From: Apoda limacodes
Taxonomy: Eukaryota; Arthropoda; Insecta; Lepidoptera; Limacodidae
NCBI GenBank assembly: GCA_946406115.1
Contig: OX291558.1
Coordinates: 20,700,205-20,764,204 of the forward strand
Length of the DNA stretch: 64,000 nt
Direction: 5' to 3'
In this document: positions 45,614 through 57,464 of the stretch, in pieces
Layout of the letters: every line of letters starts with the position of its first letter
Numbering within the stretch: position 1 is the stretch's first letter
Notes under the pieces: generated by a model
Database searches by the model: none
Told to the model about the DNA's origin: nothing
What the model saw: the letters and a program-made list of their open reading frames with translations, nothing else
Position numbers and translations under genes: made by a program

Positions 45614-46019
45614 CCGGGTCTCCCGCTCGTGTGTCGCCGAAACATTATACAAAAACATGTACACAAAACATAGCTACACATTTATGTTGTTATTAATTTT
45701 TTTGTCGATGGAAGCAATGTTTTCGATTAACACGCTCGACGGTTAACATCTTAACATTTATCCCTGCGAGGGTAGGGACGCGGGGCACAATCATTGATTT
45801 CGTTCGTATATATGATCTGTGGAAATTAAATGTCTTCTCCTTGTTGATACCAAATCTACTATGTCTAACACTGGAAATACGTCTTCTACGTTTAAAGTCA
45901 TTTTGACAGTAAATGTTATTAAAAACATAAAACAACAATACCAAAGCAGAAGACAATACGTGCAATAAACAAAAGATGTTTTGTGTAATGTTTCGGCGAA
46001 ACACAAGCAGGAGATCAGG
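45614..46019. mobile_element. TIR element of about 400 bp, unclassified
   Basis: The left end (45616-45658: 'gtgtcgccgaaacattatac') and the right end, read on the other strand (46016-45975: 'gtttcgccgaaacattacac'), form inverted repeats of about 43 bp. Two overlapping minus-strand frames of 71 and 103 codons lie between them, the longer with a hydrophobic stretch then 'KRRRRISSVRHSRFG'. They look incidental to the element. No target duplication was found. Confidence 0.6.
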
Positions 46020-46684
46020 AATACAAACTGTATTGCATTAAATATCTCTAACTATAAACAAATATTATTTATTATATAATTAAAGATTACCAGACAATTT
46101 ATGGATGAATATGATTTTTGCGACTGTAATCAAGAAAAGTGACTATTTATGCCGTTCAACGCAATTTGCATCTACGAAAAAATCGGATGAGAATTCATAT
46201 TAAAATGAATACTCTATATTTTATCAGGAAAATTTGCTGAATTTTTTTGTGATATACATTGTTATTTTTGAACATCAATTTAAAAAAAATAAGGCAACAT
46301 GCATAAATAGACAATAAAGCATAAAAATTATATTAAAAATAATAACCTTAAATTGGAACATAAATATACTTAAAAATTCATAAATTGTCAACAAAACTAA
46401 TAAAATTTCATACATAGGTGTGATATCAAACTTATTTAAAGGTGACATTTAATTTTTTTATTGTAACTAAAAAAAATTCCGACGAAGATCATTTTTCTGT
46501 ATTTAAATTTATCTTAAAGCTTTGTGTATTTCTTAGATTGATGTACTAGGACTTTATAAGTCTCTAGTATTTTTGTGTTAAAAACACATTACAAATTAAT
46601 AAAATGTTACAAGCAACAGGTACAGAAATATGTGTAATAATTCGTTTGGTTTTTAAATTTCGTATTCCTTTCCGTTATACTTAC
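46020..46684. other. No gene or repeat recognised
   Basis: AT-rich noncoding sequence; possibly intron of a minus-strand gene if the exon at 46685-46787 is real. Confidence 0.3.
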
Positions 46685-46787
46685 CGTTAAATATTTTATC
46701 GCACCCTAAACAAGATAAGGATATTTTACATTTAGAATTCGGCACGAAATTTCGAGCGTTGAATCGTTCGTTAAACTTATTTTCTAC
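46685..46787 (-). CDS. Possible internal exon, unknown gene
   Basis: A 103-bp segment is bounded by a pyrimidine-rich acceptor ending 'gggaattgcag' and a consensus donor GTAAGT. Only one of the three minus-strand frames is open through it, encoding 'VENKFNERFNARNFVPNSKC' and then 'ISLSCLGCDKIFN', with three cysteines. The codon use is less AT-biased than the flanks. I do not recognise the protein. No partner exon could be identified; a phase-1 exon would have to follow at lower coordinates. Confidence 0.35.
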
Positions 46788-48065
46788 CTGCAATTCCCAA
46801 AAGGGCAAAACCTTAAGGGATGATTTGTATTTTTTTAATAACATTTTAAAATCTTGATAGATCTCGGCCTCGCCTACCTGTTCTATTATTATAAAGCCCC
46901 GTGTAGAACCGCCTTACCTGGAAATTCTTTAACGTGTAATCTTGTCAACAATGGCGAAGTAAGATTGAATACTAAAGATTTGAGATGAATTTCTGTTGTT
47001 GGAATTGCTTGAACTTGTGTTTTTTAGAATTAATTGAAAAGATAAATATTTAATATTGTAGAACAGGTCTTCAGTTGTTATTATTACCTTTTTATTTGCA
47101 TAACAATGTTTTGGTTATGTAATTTCAAATAGCTGACGTAATTTTTGCGGTCTAAAACCGTATAAACTTGACACCATGGCGAGTTTTGTATATACTTTAA
47201 GTCCCCTACCTACATTTTTAGAAAACTGCGCATGCATTTGAATTATTTTCGGATTTGACTCATCATAAATTTGTCAAGAAGTTACTCATTTTTGAAAAAT
47301 TTGTAATGTGTAGTTTTGTAGTTTTCTGCCGTAGGCACAAAAGGCGGGTTAAGATCCTACTAAAATTTGGAAAATCCAAAAGTGTACGCCTCATAGCGGT
47401 CATTCACTTTTAAAAAAAATGTATAGATATACAGTATACAGTGGTATATTAGTTTTTTATAAATTATAAATAAACGACAGTACTTAGAACGCTAATATTA
47501 ACTAGGAATCAGCACAGTGTAATACTTTATATATTAAAAAAAACTGGTTGCCTGTAAAGTCGGTATACGGGCGAAAGTTTTACGTGACAACTTGTGCCTT
47601 TCACTTTTTATGTCTGTCTCTCTCGCTCTTAGGCGGGCTAACCATGCCGCGTGCCTCTCACTCGCTCTCATTGTGAGCGCATAACGTGAGCGGAGCGTAA
47701 CGCAGTTTCTTGAAGTGTCACCCGGCAAACCAATTTATAAGACGTTGTCACGTCAAAACAAAAGTATTCCGGTAAGATGAATTTTTCGACCAATTTCTCT
47801 GCCACATACATGGTCACATAAACACAGACTCACGGACGTCCAAGAATGATTAGTTTTAATGTTATTATTTATTATATTAAACAAATTAATTGTTTATAAA
47901 ATGTACCATATGTGCTAGACAGATTATTTAACTTCATATTACTGCACTCATATTATCCTGTAAGTGTTATATTAAAAAAAAAAACGTCATTTAAGTTTCG
48001 AAAGACTGGGTTTTTTGACATGTCGAGAGTAGAGCACTACCTCACCGCTCCGCTTATGAGGCGTG
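46788..48065. other. Noncoding; GC-richer patch at about 47560-47720
   Basis: The patch contains 'tctgtctctctcgctctta' and 'cactcgctctcattgtgag', resembling a dispersed repeat I cannot name. The minus-strand frame over it (64 codons) has no features. Confidence 0.35.
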
Positions 48066-48379
48066 CAATATTATAAATGTGAAAGTTTGTATGTCTGGAT
48101 AGATGTTTGTTACTCAATCACGCTTTAACCACTGGACGGATAGGGATAAAACTTGGCATACATATATGTTAGTCCCTGGAATAATATAGGCTATATTATA
48201 TATTTATTTACCCCTAAAAATTCAAAAGTTCCTGCGAGAATAACTATAACAGACTTAAACTAACTATTGCTGCACTTAAAGCATGCTATAGCAATTCATT
48301 GGTATAACTAATTCATTAATTAATTGAAGTTAATTAATTAACCGAATTTAGGGCGGGCGGAGCCGCTGGCAAAGTGTAG
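48066..48379 (+). mobile_element. Helitron-like non-autonomous element, decayed
   Basis: It shows the family order in plus orientation: 'atattataaatgtgaaag', 'tactcaatcacgctttaacc', 'aaaacttggcatacatata', 'aatataggctatattatat', then 'gcgggcggagccgctggc'. The terminal CTAG has changed to GTAG. Confidence 0.6.
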
Positions 48380-48693
48380 TTTAGAAATGTATAAATATTT
48401 TTATGTTATTTTTCATAAAAAATAGACCAAAACTACTATAGTAACAGAAGTTATTATAGATAGGTAGTCTTTTAGCTATTTTGGGACTTTGTCAGATTTG
48501 TATATTCTGGAAATTAGGATAGAAAAAAATTCTCACATTGTGAGAATGTATTTCTTAAGTTTTGGGCTGCACTGAGTTATTGTGCTAAGTAATTTTGTTG
48601 ATATTTTATTATTATTATTAAACAATAAGTTACTGCGTCGTTCTTTTTCTGAACGATTTCTTACCACTTTTTCTATTCTTACTTTATCTATGG
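48380..48693. other. No gene or repeat recognised
   Basis: AT-rich noncoding sequence. Confidence 0.35.
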
Positions 48694-48964
48694 TAAGTCA
48701 GGTCCGTGGCTTAGTGGGTATTGACCTGACTGCTAAAAATCCTCGAGGGCGTGGGTTCGATTACCCCACAAGACAAATATTTATTATTTGCGTTTGTCTT
48801 GAGACTAAGAGTTTTCTATGTATAATATGTATGTATTTAAACAAAAAAGTATGTATATGTATTTTTATCCGTTGTCTGGTATCTATAGCTCAAGCTTTAC
48901 TTAGTTTTGGACCAGACGGCGTTATGGGTAATGTCAAAGAATATGTATTATTAATTAATAATAA
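48694..48964 (+). mobile_element. tRNA-derived SINE, complete or nearly so
   Basis: The head has an A-box-like 'gtggcttagtgggta' and a B-box-like 'gtgggttcgattacc' spaced as in a pol III promoter. The body carries 'gtttgtcttgagactaag', 'ttatccgttgtctggtatct' and 'ggaccagacggcgttatggg', ending in an AT-rich tail. A 137-codon frame reading across it is incidental. It would be copied by LINE machinery in trans. Confidence 0.75.
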
Positions 48965-49590
48965 TTGGCTACTACTTTGTTTTATTTCTGAATGATTTCT
49001 TAGATGGTAGATGTAAATAAGCAAGTTTTTGTTATTGTACCTCTCAAGCCGATAGCTTCAAATATTGTAGTTACAACATACAACAAACACAACACAAATC
49101 GTGATATACACAAACAGATGACACTAAAATCGAACAGTTCCGATTTTTTTTTAAGTGACGAAGAATTTCAAAGAAAGTGAAAAATATATTTTTTCTGTGT
49201 AAATCTAACAGCGAAATTAATTTCAGTCTTAAATGTAAGTCTAAGTAATTAGTATCGAAAGTTAGCGTTTGTCACAAGTTAGCGCTTAAGTTTACAATTC
49301 GTTTGTCGAAAAAGATCAGACAGGGATTAAGTTAATCAGTCCGCAAATAGTTTAAATGGCCCTTATTTCAGGTTTTCATCTGTATACTTATTTAAGTTCT
49401 AGAGAAACCATATTTTACGATTTAATATTGATATATATGTTTGTATTTATATCGTCACTGTATTTTTCTGCAGAAAGAGGTAATTAGTGGCTAAAACCAC
49501 AACCATATCGTTACGTGGAAGACGGCTTGGTGACTCTATAACCGCAGCACTGCTTTTGATGTAATGTTACATTTGGACTATGGCGGAATA
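48965..49590. other. No gene or repeat recognised
   Basis: AT-rich noncoding sequence. Confidence 0.35.
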
Positions 49591-49620
49591 TTTTTTTTAT
49601 ACTACTAAGGTGGCAAACAA
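49591..49620 (-). mobile_element. 30-bp tip of LINE family 1
   Basis: An eight-T run followed by 'atactactaaggtggcaaac' is the terminal 3' sequence of the family, cut off at once. It is the shortest severely truncated insertion seen here. Confidence 0.55.
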
Positions 49621-49712
49621 TTCATGAATATATCATAGGGTATCAATAAAAATGATTGTGTTTTCATTTAACTCCTACATTATACTCAAATTCAAATTCA
49701 CATTTGCCAATT

Positions 49713-49870
49713 TTGACAACCCAAGCTAAGGCTACCCCGCGGTGAGCCCTTGAGCGTTGGGCGCTATATGGGCTGAGACGCCTTCAGAGTCTCGCCCCAA
49801 AAGCCTAGTGGAGCAGTAATGACTGCAATAGCTACCTGTGTAGTCAGTCCGGAAAACAAAAAAAAAACAA
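49713..49870 (+). mobile_element. 3' end of Jockey-type LINE family 3
   Basis: It matches 14445-14597 and the reverse complement of 9373-9440: 'gacaacccaagctaaggc', 'cttcagagtctcgccccaa', 'gagcagtaatgactgcaa', then an A-rich tail. Homology begins abruptly at 49713, showing extreme 5' truncation. Confidence 0.7.
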
Positions 49871-51900
49871 AGTCAAAAATAGCATATCATATCACTTTTT
49901 TGAAGTCAATAAACTTACGAGTAAGTTACAACTGGTTACTACCGTTTTGAAGTCAAAAAAGGCAAAAGAAACTCTCCAGCAGTCGCTCTCTTAATTTTTA
50001 TAAATCAATACAAATTATGAAGTCAATTATGGTAACAAAAAAATATTTAATGCCATGCATTTTAATTATCAAGGTAGTCTTGAATTGTGTAATAAGCCTT
50101 TTTGACAAGTTTTTGTTTTACAAAACTTTTTAACTCTTTAAAGTTTAATTTTGCAGACATTTTATTGTAAAAACGGATTCATTGTCCTTTAAATTATTTA
50201 TAGATTTTCGTAATCAATAATTTTATGAACAAATTATTAATAGTTCCTGGAGGACCGAGCTTCGCTCGTTTTTTTTTTAGCAACGCATCGTTGCTGTTTC
50301 GGTAAAAATAATAGTATTACTACTCGCCAACAGATGTCAGAAAAAGTCATGTTTTTTAGTTTATAATTGCCTAAAAACACGGTTAAAACGACGTTTTCTG
50401 AAAATGAAACCTCGCTAGATCGATTTATCGCCCCCGAATCCCCCTACATACAAAATTTCATGAAAATCGATTTAGCCGTTTCCGAGATTCAGATTGTATA
50501 TACATATTATATGTGTATACATATATACAAGAATTGCTCGTTTAAAGGTATTAGATAATATAATAAATTATCTTATATACTCGTATACTGAGATGGTAAG
50601 GTAAAGACCTAGATTTCCTTAAATTTAATTAAAAATTTAATCCTAAATATTGTCTATAGAATAGATTAGTAAATTTCTCGAACAATTACCCCCCTTCTGC
50701 AGCACAACGATTGTTTGAATATCAGCTGCGTATCCCCATAGTAAAATACCGTAAGACAGCACACTTTGAAAGCAGCTGAAGTAGAAATTGGATAGAAGCT
50801 TCGTCAGTAAGTTGACGAATCTTTTTAACCGCGAATGCTGTAGAACTATGTCTATTCGCCAATCTAGCTGTATGTGAGCCCCACTAAAGCTTTGTGTCTA
50901 GGGTAATACCTAAGAATACTGTATTATGTACAATATCTTACTGCTCCCCGTTTATAAATACACTGGTTCTTATCTGTCTGACATTTAGTGTTAAAAATTT
51001 TAAGCATTTGGTTTTCTTGCTATTAAGAAGTAAATTATTCATGTTGAATCAGTGGACAACTTTGGTCAGACAGTTGTTAACATTATTTAAAATAGTTTTG
51101 CGTCTTTTAAGTTTAAATAAAAGTGATATATCGTTTGCAAACAATACATCTCATCTTTTACATATAGGCAGGTCATTAATTTTTATAACAAAAAGGAATG
51201 GCCCAAGATTGGGACCCTGATGAACACAAATTTTGATGTCTGATCCATTGGAGCGCTACCCATTTATGTCAATTGTCTGATTCATTGTCCAGTTATGAGC
51301 TAATTAGTTTAAGTGCAGTAATCTTAAACCATAGTGTTGTAATTTCCTAACCTGTGTTTCATGTTGGATGCTATCGAATGCCTTAGATAGATCACAGAAA
51401 ACACCCTAAGCTTCAAATATGTGTTGGATAAATTCAAAACCAGCATCGATTGTTGAGCAACCCCTTGTAAATCCTATCTGTATACAAGTTAGCAGTAAAC
51501 AAATTGATTTGGGATCAGTTTCCAAAAATTTTATTGAAAACAGGTAGTATAGAAATTAATCTAAAGAGAGACAGATCTGCAGTAGTACCTGATTTAAATA
51601 TAGTTACAACTTAAATGTACTATATGAGATCAGGAAATACACCACACTTAATACATTTATTAAATATGAAAGCTAGTTTGGGAGCAATGACTGAAATTAT
51701 AGTTCTTACTAGGGTAACAGAATGGCCCCACGGGTCAGCAGTGTTTTTTTAATTTTAACGAGTTGAATGCTTTAATAACATCATTATGGTAAACATGTGT
51801 GTATTTAAAATCTATTGAAAATTCTTTTACATTTTTTTTAACAGTGTCTCTGCTAATGATGGAGAAGAGTTCAGTGAGTCAGTAGAAGAGACTGCAATGT
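49868..51900 (-). pseudogene. LINE family 2-related copy C, decayed
   Basis: It begins with the GTCAAA-type 3' end immediately after the A tail of the neighbouring element. It then follows copy B in the minus direction with heavy divergence: 'gtgtaataagcctttttgac' near 50090, 'gcgtatccccatagtaaaat' near 50730, 'gggtaatacctaagaatac' near 50900, and 'ccttagatagatcacag' near 51380. Many stops and indels are present. A foreign 310-bp element interrupts it at about 50250-50560. No usable ORF remains. Confidence 0.75.
50250..50560 (+). mobile_element. Short element inserted in LINE copy C
   Basis: It begins 'cctggaggaccgagcttcgc' and ends 'gaattgctcgtttaaagg'. The sequence between has no counterpart in LINE copy B, which proves it is an insertion. 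A fragment with the same 'cctggaggaccgagctt' start occurs in reverse at about 25535-25560. It is a noncoding lepidopteran repeat of uncertain class. Confidence 0.6.
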
Positions 51901-51959
51901 CCAAAAAGAATTTATCATATAACTAGGCAATCTCTATTTACCTACTAGTAATGGAGTTT

Positions 51960-52156
51960 GCTACTAATAAAGTAAGCTGTAGCTATAGTTCGTTTAAGCT
52001 GGGTTATGCCCGCGGGAACTATTGAATTTTTCAGGATAATCCATGTGTTAATCCAGGGTGTCAGCTAATTCCATACCAAATTTCATTAAAAATGGTATAG
52101 CCGTTTGAGCGTGAAGAAGTAACAAACATATTTTCATCTTTAAAATATTAGTGAGA
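51960..52156 (-). mobile_element. Helitron-like element fragment
   Basis: Recognisable blocks in minus orientation are 'agctatagttcgtttaagct', 'tatgcccgcgggaactattg', 'ataccaaatttcattaaaaa' and 'tgaagaagtaacaaacat'. The CTAG end is missing. Confidence 0.55.
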
Positions 52157-52693
52157 TTAAAACCCTTAACAGTGCTATAGTTAATTAAGAGGATACTATT
52201 CGCAGCGCCTACAAACGATGTTCTTATTTGTTTTTGACATTTACTGATCAATCACTGTGAAATTTCTTAGTCATAAGCCCAAGCCGAACTATGTCTGCGG
52301 TTTTCCAAAATCTTGCAAAATGTTTTTATTAACTAGAACTCTGTTTGAAACCATTTGTATGAAAAACTAAAATCCTGTATAACTTTTGAACTATAAAAAT
52401 TAATACAAAACTTGCACACTGTAGACCATATTTATTACTAAAACATGTCTTCAAAATTTCGTGGTTTTTCGTATGTAAAAGTTTTCTGCTCAAAACTTTC
52501 CATTGAGATGTTGATTAAAGTTGGTGCTACTAATTGCTAAATGCTAAATTAATTTGCCTTACAATTGTTCGAAGGAGCATATCTCTTTTATGTATTTTCG
52601 GCAGTTCATAAACGTCGGGAAAAAGGTATTTTACCAAATAATGACGCGTTCAAGCCCGTTTTATTTTTAAATTAGTAATATAACGCGAAAAAC
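52157..52693. other. No gene or repeat recognised
   Basis: AT-rich noncoding sequence. Confidence 0.35.
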
Positions 52694-53563
52694 TTATACG
52701 ATTAAGGTGGCAAACAAGTTTGCGGTCCGCCTGATGGTAAGCGGTTACCGCATCATATTGACGCTTGCAATACCTGGACCTGCCTTGCCGACCTTTCAAA
52801 AATCTAAGTACTTCTTTGAAGAACTCCATACTCTAGTCTTTTAAGAAAACCTTAGCAGGGAGCTCAATCCACACCCCAAGTGTTCGTTGGAGCATGTTTC
52901 TCTGAAACCGGCTGTACGTTACCATTTAGGTGTGAGGGTGTAAGAAAGTAACTGCGGGCATTTCGAACAATACCTCAGAACACATCCCATCATACAAGCG
53001 TTAGTATACACAGGGAGGCAAAGCGTTTGGGATCGTCCACGATTCGAACAGTCCGTCATCGAACCGTCAAACGGGCCAAGCTGGTATTACGGAGGCAGGG
53101 ATGGCCGCAATACTCCGTATGGGGCTGGTCTTGCAACATGTAAAGCAGCTACCTTTGCCCCGAGGTGAAGTTCTGCTTCACTATGTTGAGTACACCAAGT
53201 TTTTTGGACGCCAGCTTCATCTTGTCCTGCAAATGACCTCGGAACTGAACATCGCTGGAGATGTCAACATCAAGGATCCCAATGCTCTTGGTAATGGTGA
53301 AGGGTGTGTTTTGGAATTGTAGGACCTCAGTAAATGGGGTTATCCTAATAGTGAACGCACAGACTTGTGTCTCTGTAAGGTTGAATCGGATCTAGTTTTC
53401 CAGTCGCCACTCAGAGACCTTAGTGTAGTCTCAATTTAAGACACAAGTTCTCCGCGCTTTTCCCCCACAACGGAACGAGGGATGTTTGCACGGCCTGTGT
53501 AATAAGTCTTCTGTTCTGTCATCTGCATAGCAATGTATGTTATTGATGGACAACATGTCACTG
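52694..53563 (-). pseudogene. LINE family 1 copy, decayed, 3' half
   Basis: It starts at the family 3' tip ('acgattaaggtggcaaacaa'; no clear A tail) and follows the minus strand of the intact copy up to the block encoding the catalytic YADD ('tgtcatctgcatagcaatg' near 53517). Numerous indels and stops exist. The plus-strand frame at 53101-53322 is the antisense shadow of the RT C-terminus. Confidence 0.8.
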
Positions 53564-54439
53564 TATCTAGCACGAGTACGGCTATATAAATAAAAAATAT
53601 GCAATAAATTTATCGATTTTGCAGCGTCAAAGTAATAGTTTATAATTATATATAAGACATTTCTTAGGCTATGAACGGCAAGATTCGGTTTTCATGTTAT
53701 AATATAACGCTAAAATTAATAACGCTGTTGTCAGCCCTTAGAGGTCATTTTAAAATGTCCTAAGATTTCGAAGATAAATTACTACTAATAAACCATTATA
53801 CCTCATACATTCGGCGCGAAGGTACAAAACAGGAAGATTAACTTCATTTCGATCTTTACGAATTCTCCTTATGGCAGAAGCCACATCCTGGTCACTGAAA
53901 CTTTTTGGGGAATTTGCTATAGCGACGAACTCACTAAAAATAATTTAGAATAATTTATATTAGAGTAAATGTAGTATTACTAAGTGTAAATAAAAGTCTC
54001 TAAAATAAAAAAAAAAATCTTCATATACACACTCTGATCCCAACTCTTTCAGTTTAAGATTAGGTTTTGTGTTGTTGTGTTTTTCTTTAGTTTAGTCAAT
54101 TAGTTGAAACTAAAAGTTTCTGAATGAAGACTGGGGCCTAATACATGTGCTGATAGAGTTAATATCGCATTCAAGATATGTTTAATTGATTTACTTATGA
54201 CTTGTTAGTTGGGGTAACTTTTTAAGTAGATAGAACTACTAGTTTGAACTAGATATATCGAAAAAACAAGGAGGATATTGTTTGCAAATAGTTTTTCATA
54301 TTCTTAGAAACTCTTTTAAAGCATATGTCGTAAGCTAGCGGTCGACATGCATCGAGTGGTCGGTAGCAGTAGATACTCGTTTGTATGAAGCACGCTGAGA
54401 GGCGCGTCTAATCGTATTCTCTCAAGTCATTTTTAAATA
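53564..54439. other. No gene recognised
   Basis: Noncoding sequence; slightly GC-richer near 54340-54415. Confidence 0.35.
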
Positions 54440-54725
54440 GAGTAGAGCTGGTATTGAAACATTTAATTAAATTAAATTTCCAAAGATTTGGAACTAAAAC
54501 AATTTAATAAAAGCAAATTTTAAAAGATTAGAGTAGATTTGTTATTGAAACATTTTATGAAATCAAATTTTCAAAGATTTGAATAAATTTGGAATTCAAA
54601 CAATTTAATTAGGCATTTTTTTAAATATTAGTGTAGATTTGTTACTGAAACAATTTAATTAAAGTGGAAATATAAAGATTAGAGAAGATATGATATTGAA
54701 ACTATTAATTTAAATCTAAGTTTCG
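54440..54725. repeat. AT-rich minisatellite, unit about 50 bp, five to six copies
   Basis: Repeated order of 'tattgaaacaattta', 'aaattttaaaagatt' and 'agagtagatttg' with a period of about 50 bp (one variant every second unit suggests a 100-bp higher-order unit). Copies are well diverged. Confidence 0.7.
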
Positions 54726-55659
54726 GTTTGCATCGAGGGATCGGACAGGATCATCTAAATTGATCTCAAACAAACATTTGTTTAAATTATTAGTGGATAA
54801 ATATTAATGAAAATATAAATATACAATAACATTAAACCCATAACTTTTATGTGTGTAAGGTATCTAACCGTTATAATTATACACAGTAGGTTTAAGGGGC
54901 TAGAATGGTTTGGATAATAATATGGTTTTAACTTCAAATAAAAGTAAGTAACAAAGCTCGTAAATATATACATCTTTGGTACTTTATCAAATTCAGTCTT
55001 ATACATTAGAAGTAAATCACATGTATACTAAAATAGTAAAGGTTAAGAGTTTGTTTTTTTTTTGAAGGCGCTCATCTCTGAAACTGCCAGTTTGATTTGA
55101 AAAATTCTTTTTGCTTTTGATAGACCAGTACTTGAGTAAGGTAATAAGCGATTAAACATCACGCTGCCACTCTTAGGAGCCGAGCAAAAAGAAGAACCCC
55201 CATCGGAAGTAGGTAATAGCTCGGACGAGCAATGAGATGAGGGATGGTAACGGAAAGAGCAAAAAAACGTTTGCTAGCTAAAAAAACACAAAGCAAAAAA
55301 GTATCGATATATAAAAGACTATTATTTTATTTTACTTATATTATAAAGGAAGGCATCATAGTAACTTGTAATTATGTTCATTTTTAATCACACATAAAAT
55401 TTATTTAATTAATGAGATAATAACGAGTGTGTGGTCTGTCGAAGGAATATAAAGTCCAAAACACACTTATCGGCACCGACCGTAACAGAGTTATGAGTAT
55501 GTTTAGACTCTTATGTTATGAAACAATGACAATATCCAGAAAAGTCGAGAAGCAAATTCAGTCCGGTGCGGCTCTGGCAGAGAAATGCTGCATTGGCAAC
55601 TGGGGCAGCCTAAGTGGGGCTTGATTGAATAGCAATATTTTAACAAAGGTTTTACAACA
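54726..55659. other. No gene recognised
   Basis: A plus-strand frame at 55427-55624 (65 codons, 'GAALAEKCCIGNWGSLSGA' at its end) has no recognisable family and no clear splice sites. Confidence 0.3.
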
Positions 55660-55898
55660 CAAATACATAAATATAAATTGGAAATTACAAACAGCATCGT
55701 CTGGCCCCAATGTAAGCATAGCTTGTGTTATGGATACCAGACAACGGATACAATACATATATATAATATACATATATACACCTAAACTCGAGACAAACAC
55801 AAATATATATCACATAAATGTTTGTCCAATGGGGGAATCGAACCCACACCCTCTGCACAGTACTAGGCCACAGACAACTAGGCTGCGAGGGAGTCTTG
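55660..55898 (-). mobile_element. tRNA-derived SINE
   Basis: Minus orientation. The head at its right side contains 'gggggaatcgaacccacac' (inverted B-box) and 'aggccacagac' (inverted A-box region). The body has 'ggataccagacaacggatac' and 'gcatcgtctggccccaatg', matching the copies at 48694 and 57465. Confidence 0.75.
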
Positions 55899-57023
55899 AC
55901 AATGGGATCTAAGTGTCTGTAACAATGATTATTTCTCTTCTCTCGATTTTCCCTGTCGGTAAAACATAAAAAAAAATCTACTACATACCTTATAATTATT
56001 CATATTTCTATATTATATGCTATTAAGTTATTCTAAAAGTTTCTTAAGTATTGCGTCATGGAAGCTCGTTCATTACGCCAGCAACGCTAAATATTTTATC
56101 ATTTACAGAATTAATGTAGAATGACTTTATCAGCAAAGCTCATGACTGCGGGAACTCCTCAAAGTTGTCGTCAAGTTAATTTCGTGGAGTGGCCTAAAAG
56201 CTTAAGTTTTCACTTAAGGCAATTCTATTTAAAGTTTTATAACGGCAGTTGAGTTGATTATATTGACGGTTTTTATAGATACTTGGTTTTAGTTTTTATT
56301 AAATGTATTAAACATTAATTAAAAACGGAAAAATTTAAAATGAAGGTTATAATTAAGTAATTTGTGCTACTATACTCTTTATATTCAATTTTCAATACTG
56401 CCCAAATATGGAAAAATTGACAATTCTTTTTCCTTAGTAGTTTTGCCTTAAGTTAAATTATGTTTATTTTACTTAAGGCATTCTCGTAAAGTGCAATATA
56501 CTTTTCTAACCCGGTGGTTAAACATCAAAAACTACAGATTTCATATTGAAATGTTGTTAGCTTACGCGACACTAGCGACAGACACCCAGACAGAAAAGTT
56601 TGTTGCACTGTAACTAAAGTTATGTAAAATGACATAAGTATTTCTGTTAACTAAATTTAAGTGTTTAAAGATTTTTAATAAACATATCGTTTACGCCCTT
56701 ATAAAGATCTTTTAGAGTATATAATTATTTTTATGGGTTTCCTAACTTTTCTTGAAGGATCTAATATATCACAGCTTTTGCCTCTGGCTATGACAACTTC
56801 CGCGATCTCGATGGAACTTCAACTTACTTTATGACGTCAGGTTTTTTTTTTTAATTCGAGCAAACAATTTGAATTTAGTAATTGTTGATAAAATTATTAA
56901 AATATTTGTTTATTTCTCGTTTAATAATTGGTATTTCTTTTTTAATTACAAGTTTTGTCCTCTGAAAGACAGCAAAACACATAGAAGATTGACTTTAAAT
57001 TCCAATTTATATTCCGTGCTTAA
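55899..57023. other. No gene or repeat recognised
   Basis: AT-rich noncoding sequence. Confidence 0.35.
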
Positions 57024-57292
57024 ATGACAGTCAGTGAGTATTCACCAGCCTGCTGAACTAAGAGGGACGTGGTGGGTTCGATTCCATGTGTGTGAGTTAT
57101 GAAAATTTGTGTTTTTCTTGAGTCCAAGTGTTTTTACCCCACTGAACCAGAAGGAGGGTAATGTTTTGTAAGTATAATATGTATGTTTTAACAAAAAAGT
57201 ATACATATGTAAATATTTGTATCCGTTGTCTGGTATCCATAGTACAAACTGTAGTTTAGGACCAGATGGGCGCTGTTTGTAATATCTAAATA
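57024..57292 (+). mobile_element. tRNA-derived SINE, first of a same-strand pair
   Basis: The B-box-like 'gtgggttcgattccatg' and the body blocks 'tttgtatccgttgtctggta' and 'ggaccagatgggcgctg' place it in the same family as 48694. An extra 'ccactgaaccagaaggagg' segment is present near 57138. Confidence 0.7.
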
Positions 57293-57464
57293 CAATATTT
57301 TTTTTTAAAAAAAAAACATTCGTAAATAGCATTCTCAAAGCCGTATAGATAATATTCTAAACCATAAATTTGCCACAATTAACGTAATAAAATATTTTTA
57401 GTATTAAAGCACAATATAAGTACAAGTGCATATTATTAGAAATAATAAGAAACTAAATATTGAA

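Noticed and set aside
45693..46004. A secreted or membrane protein, or a neuropeptide precursor with a basic 'KRRRR' site
   Set aside because: The frame lacks an ATG start (it begins at a GTG), overlaps another open frame, and lies between the inverted ends of a TIR element.
48582..48995. A 137-codon open frame on the plus strand
   Set aside because: It reads across a tRNA-derived SINE that recurs at 55660, 57024 and 57465 with other frames broken; it is not a gene.
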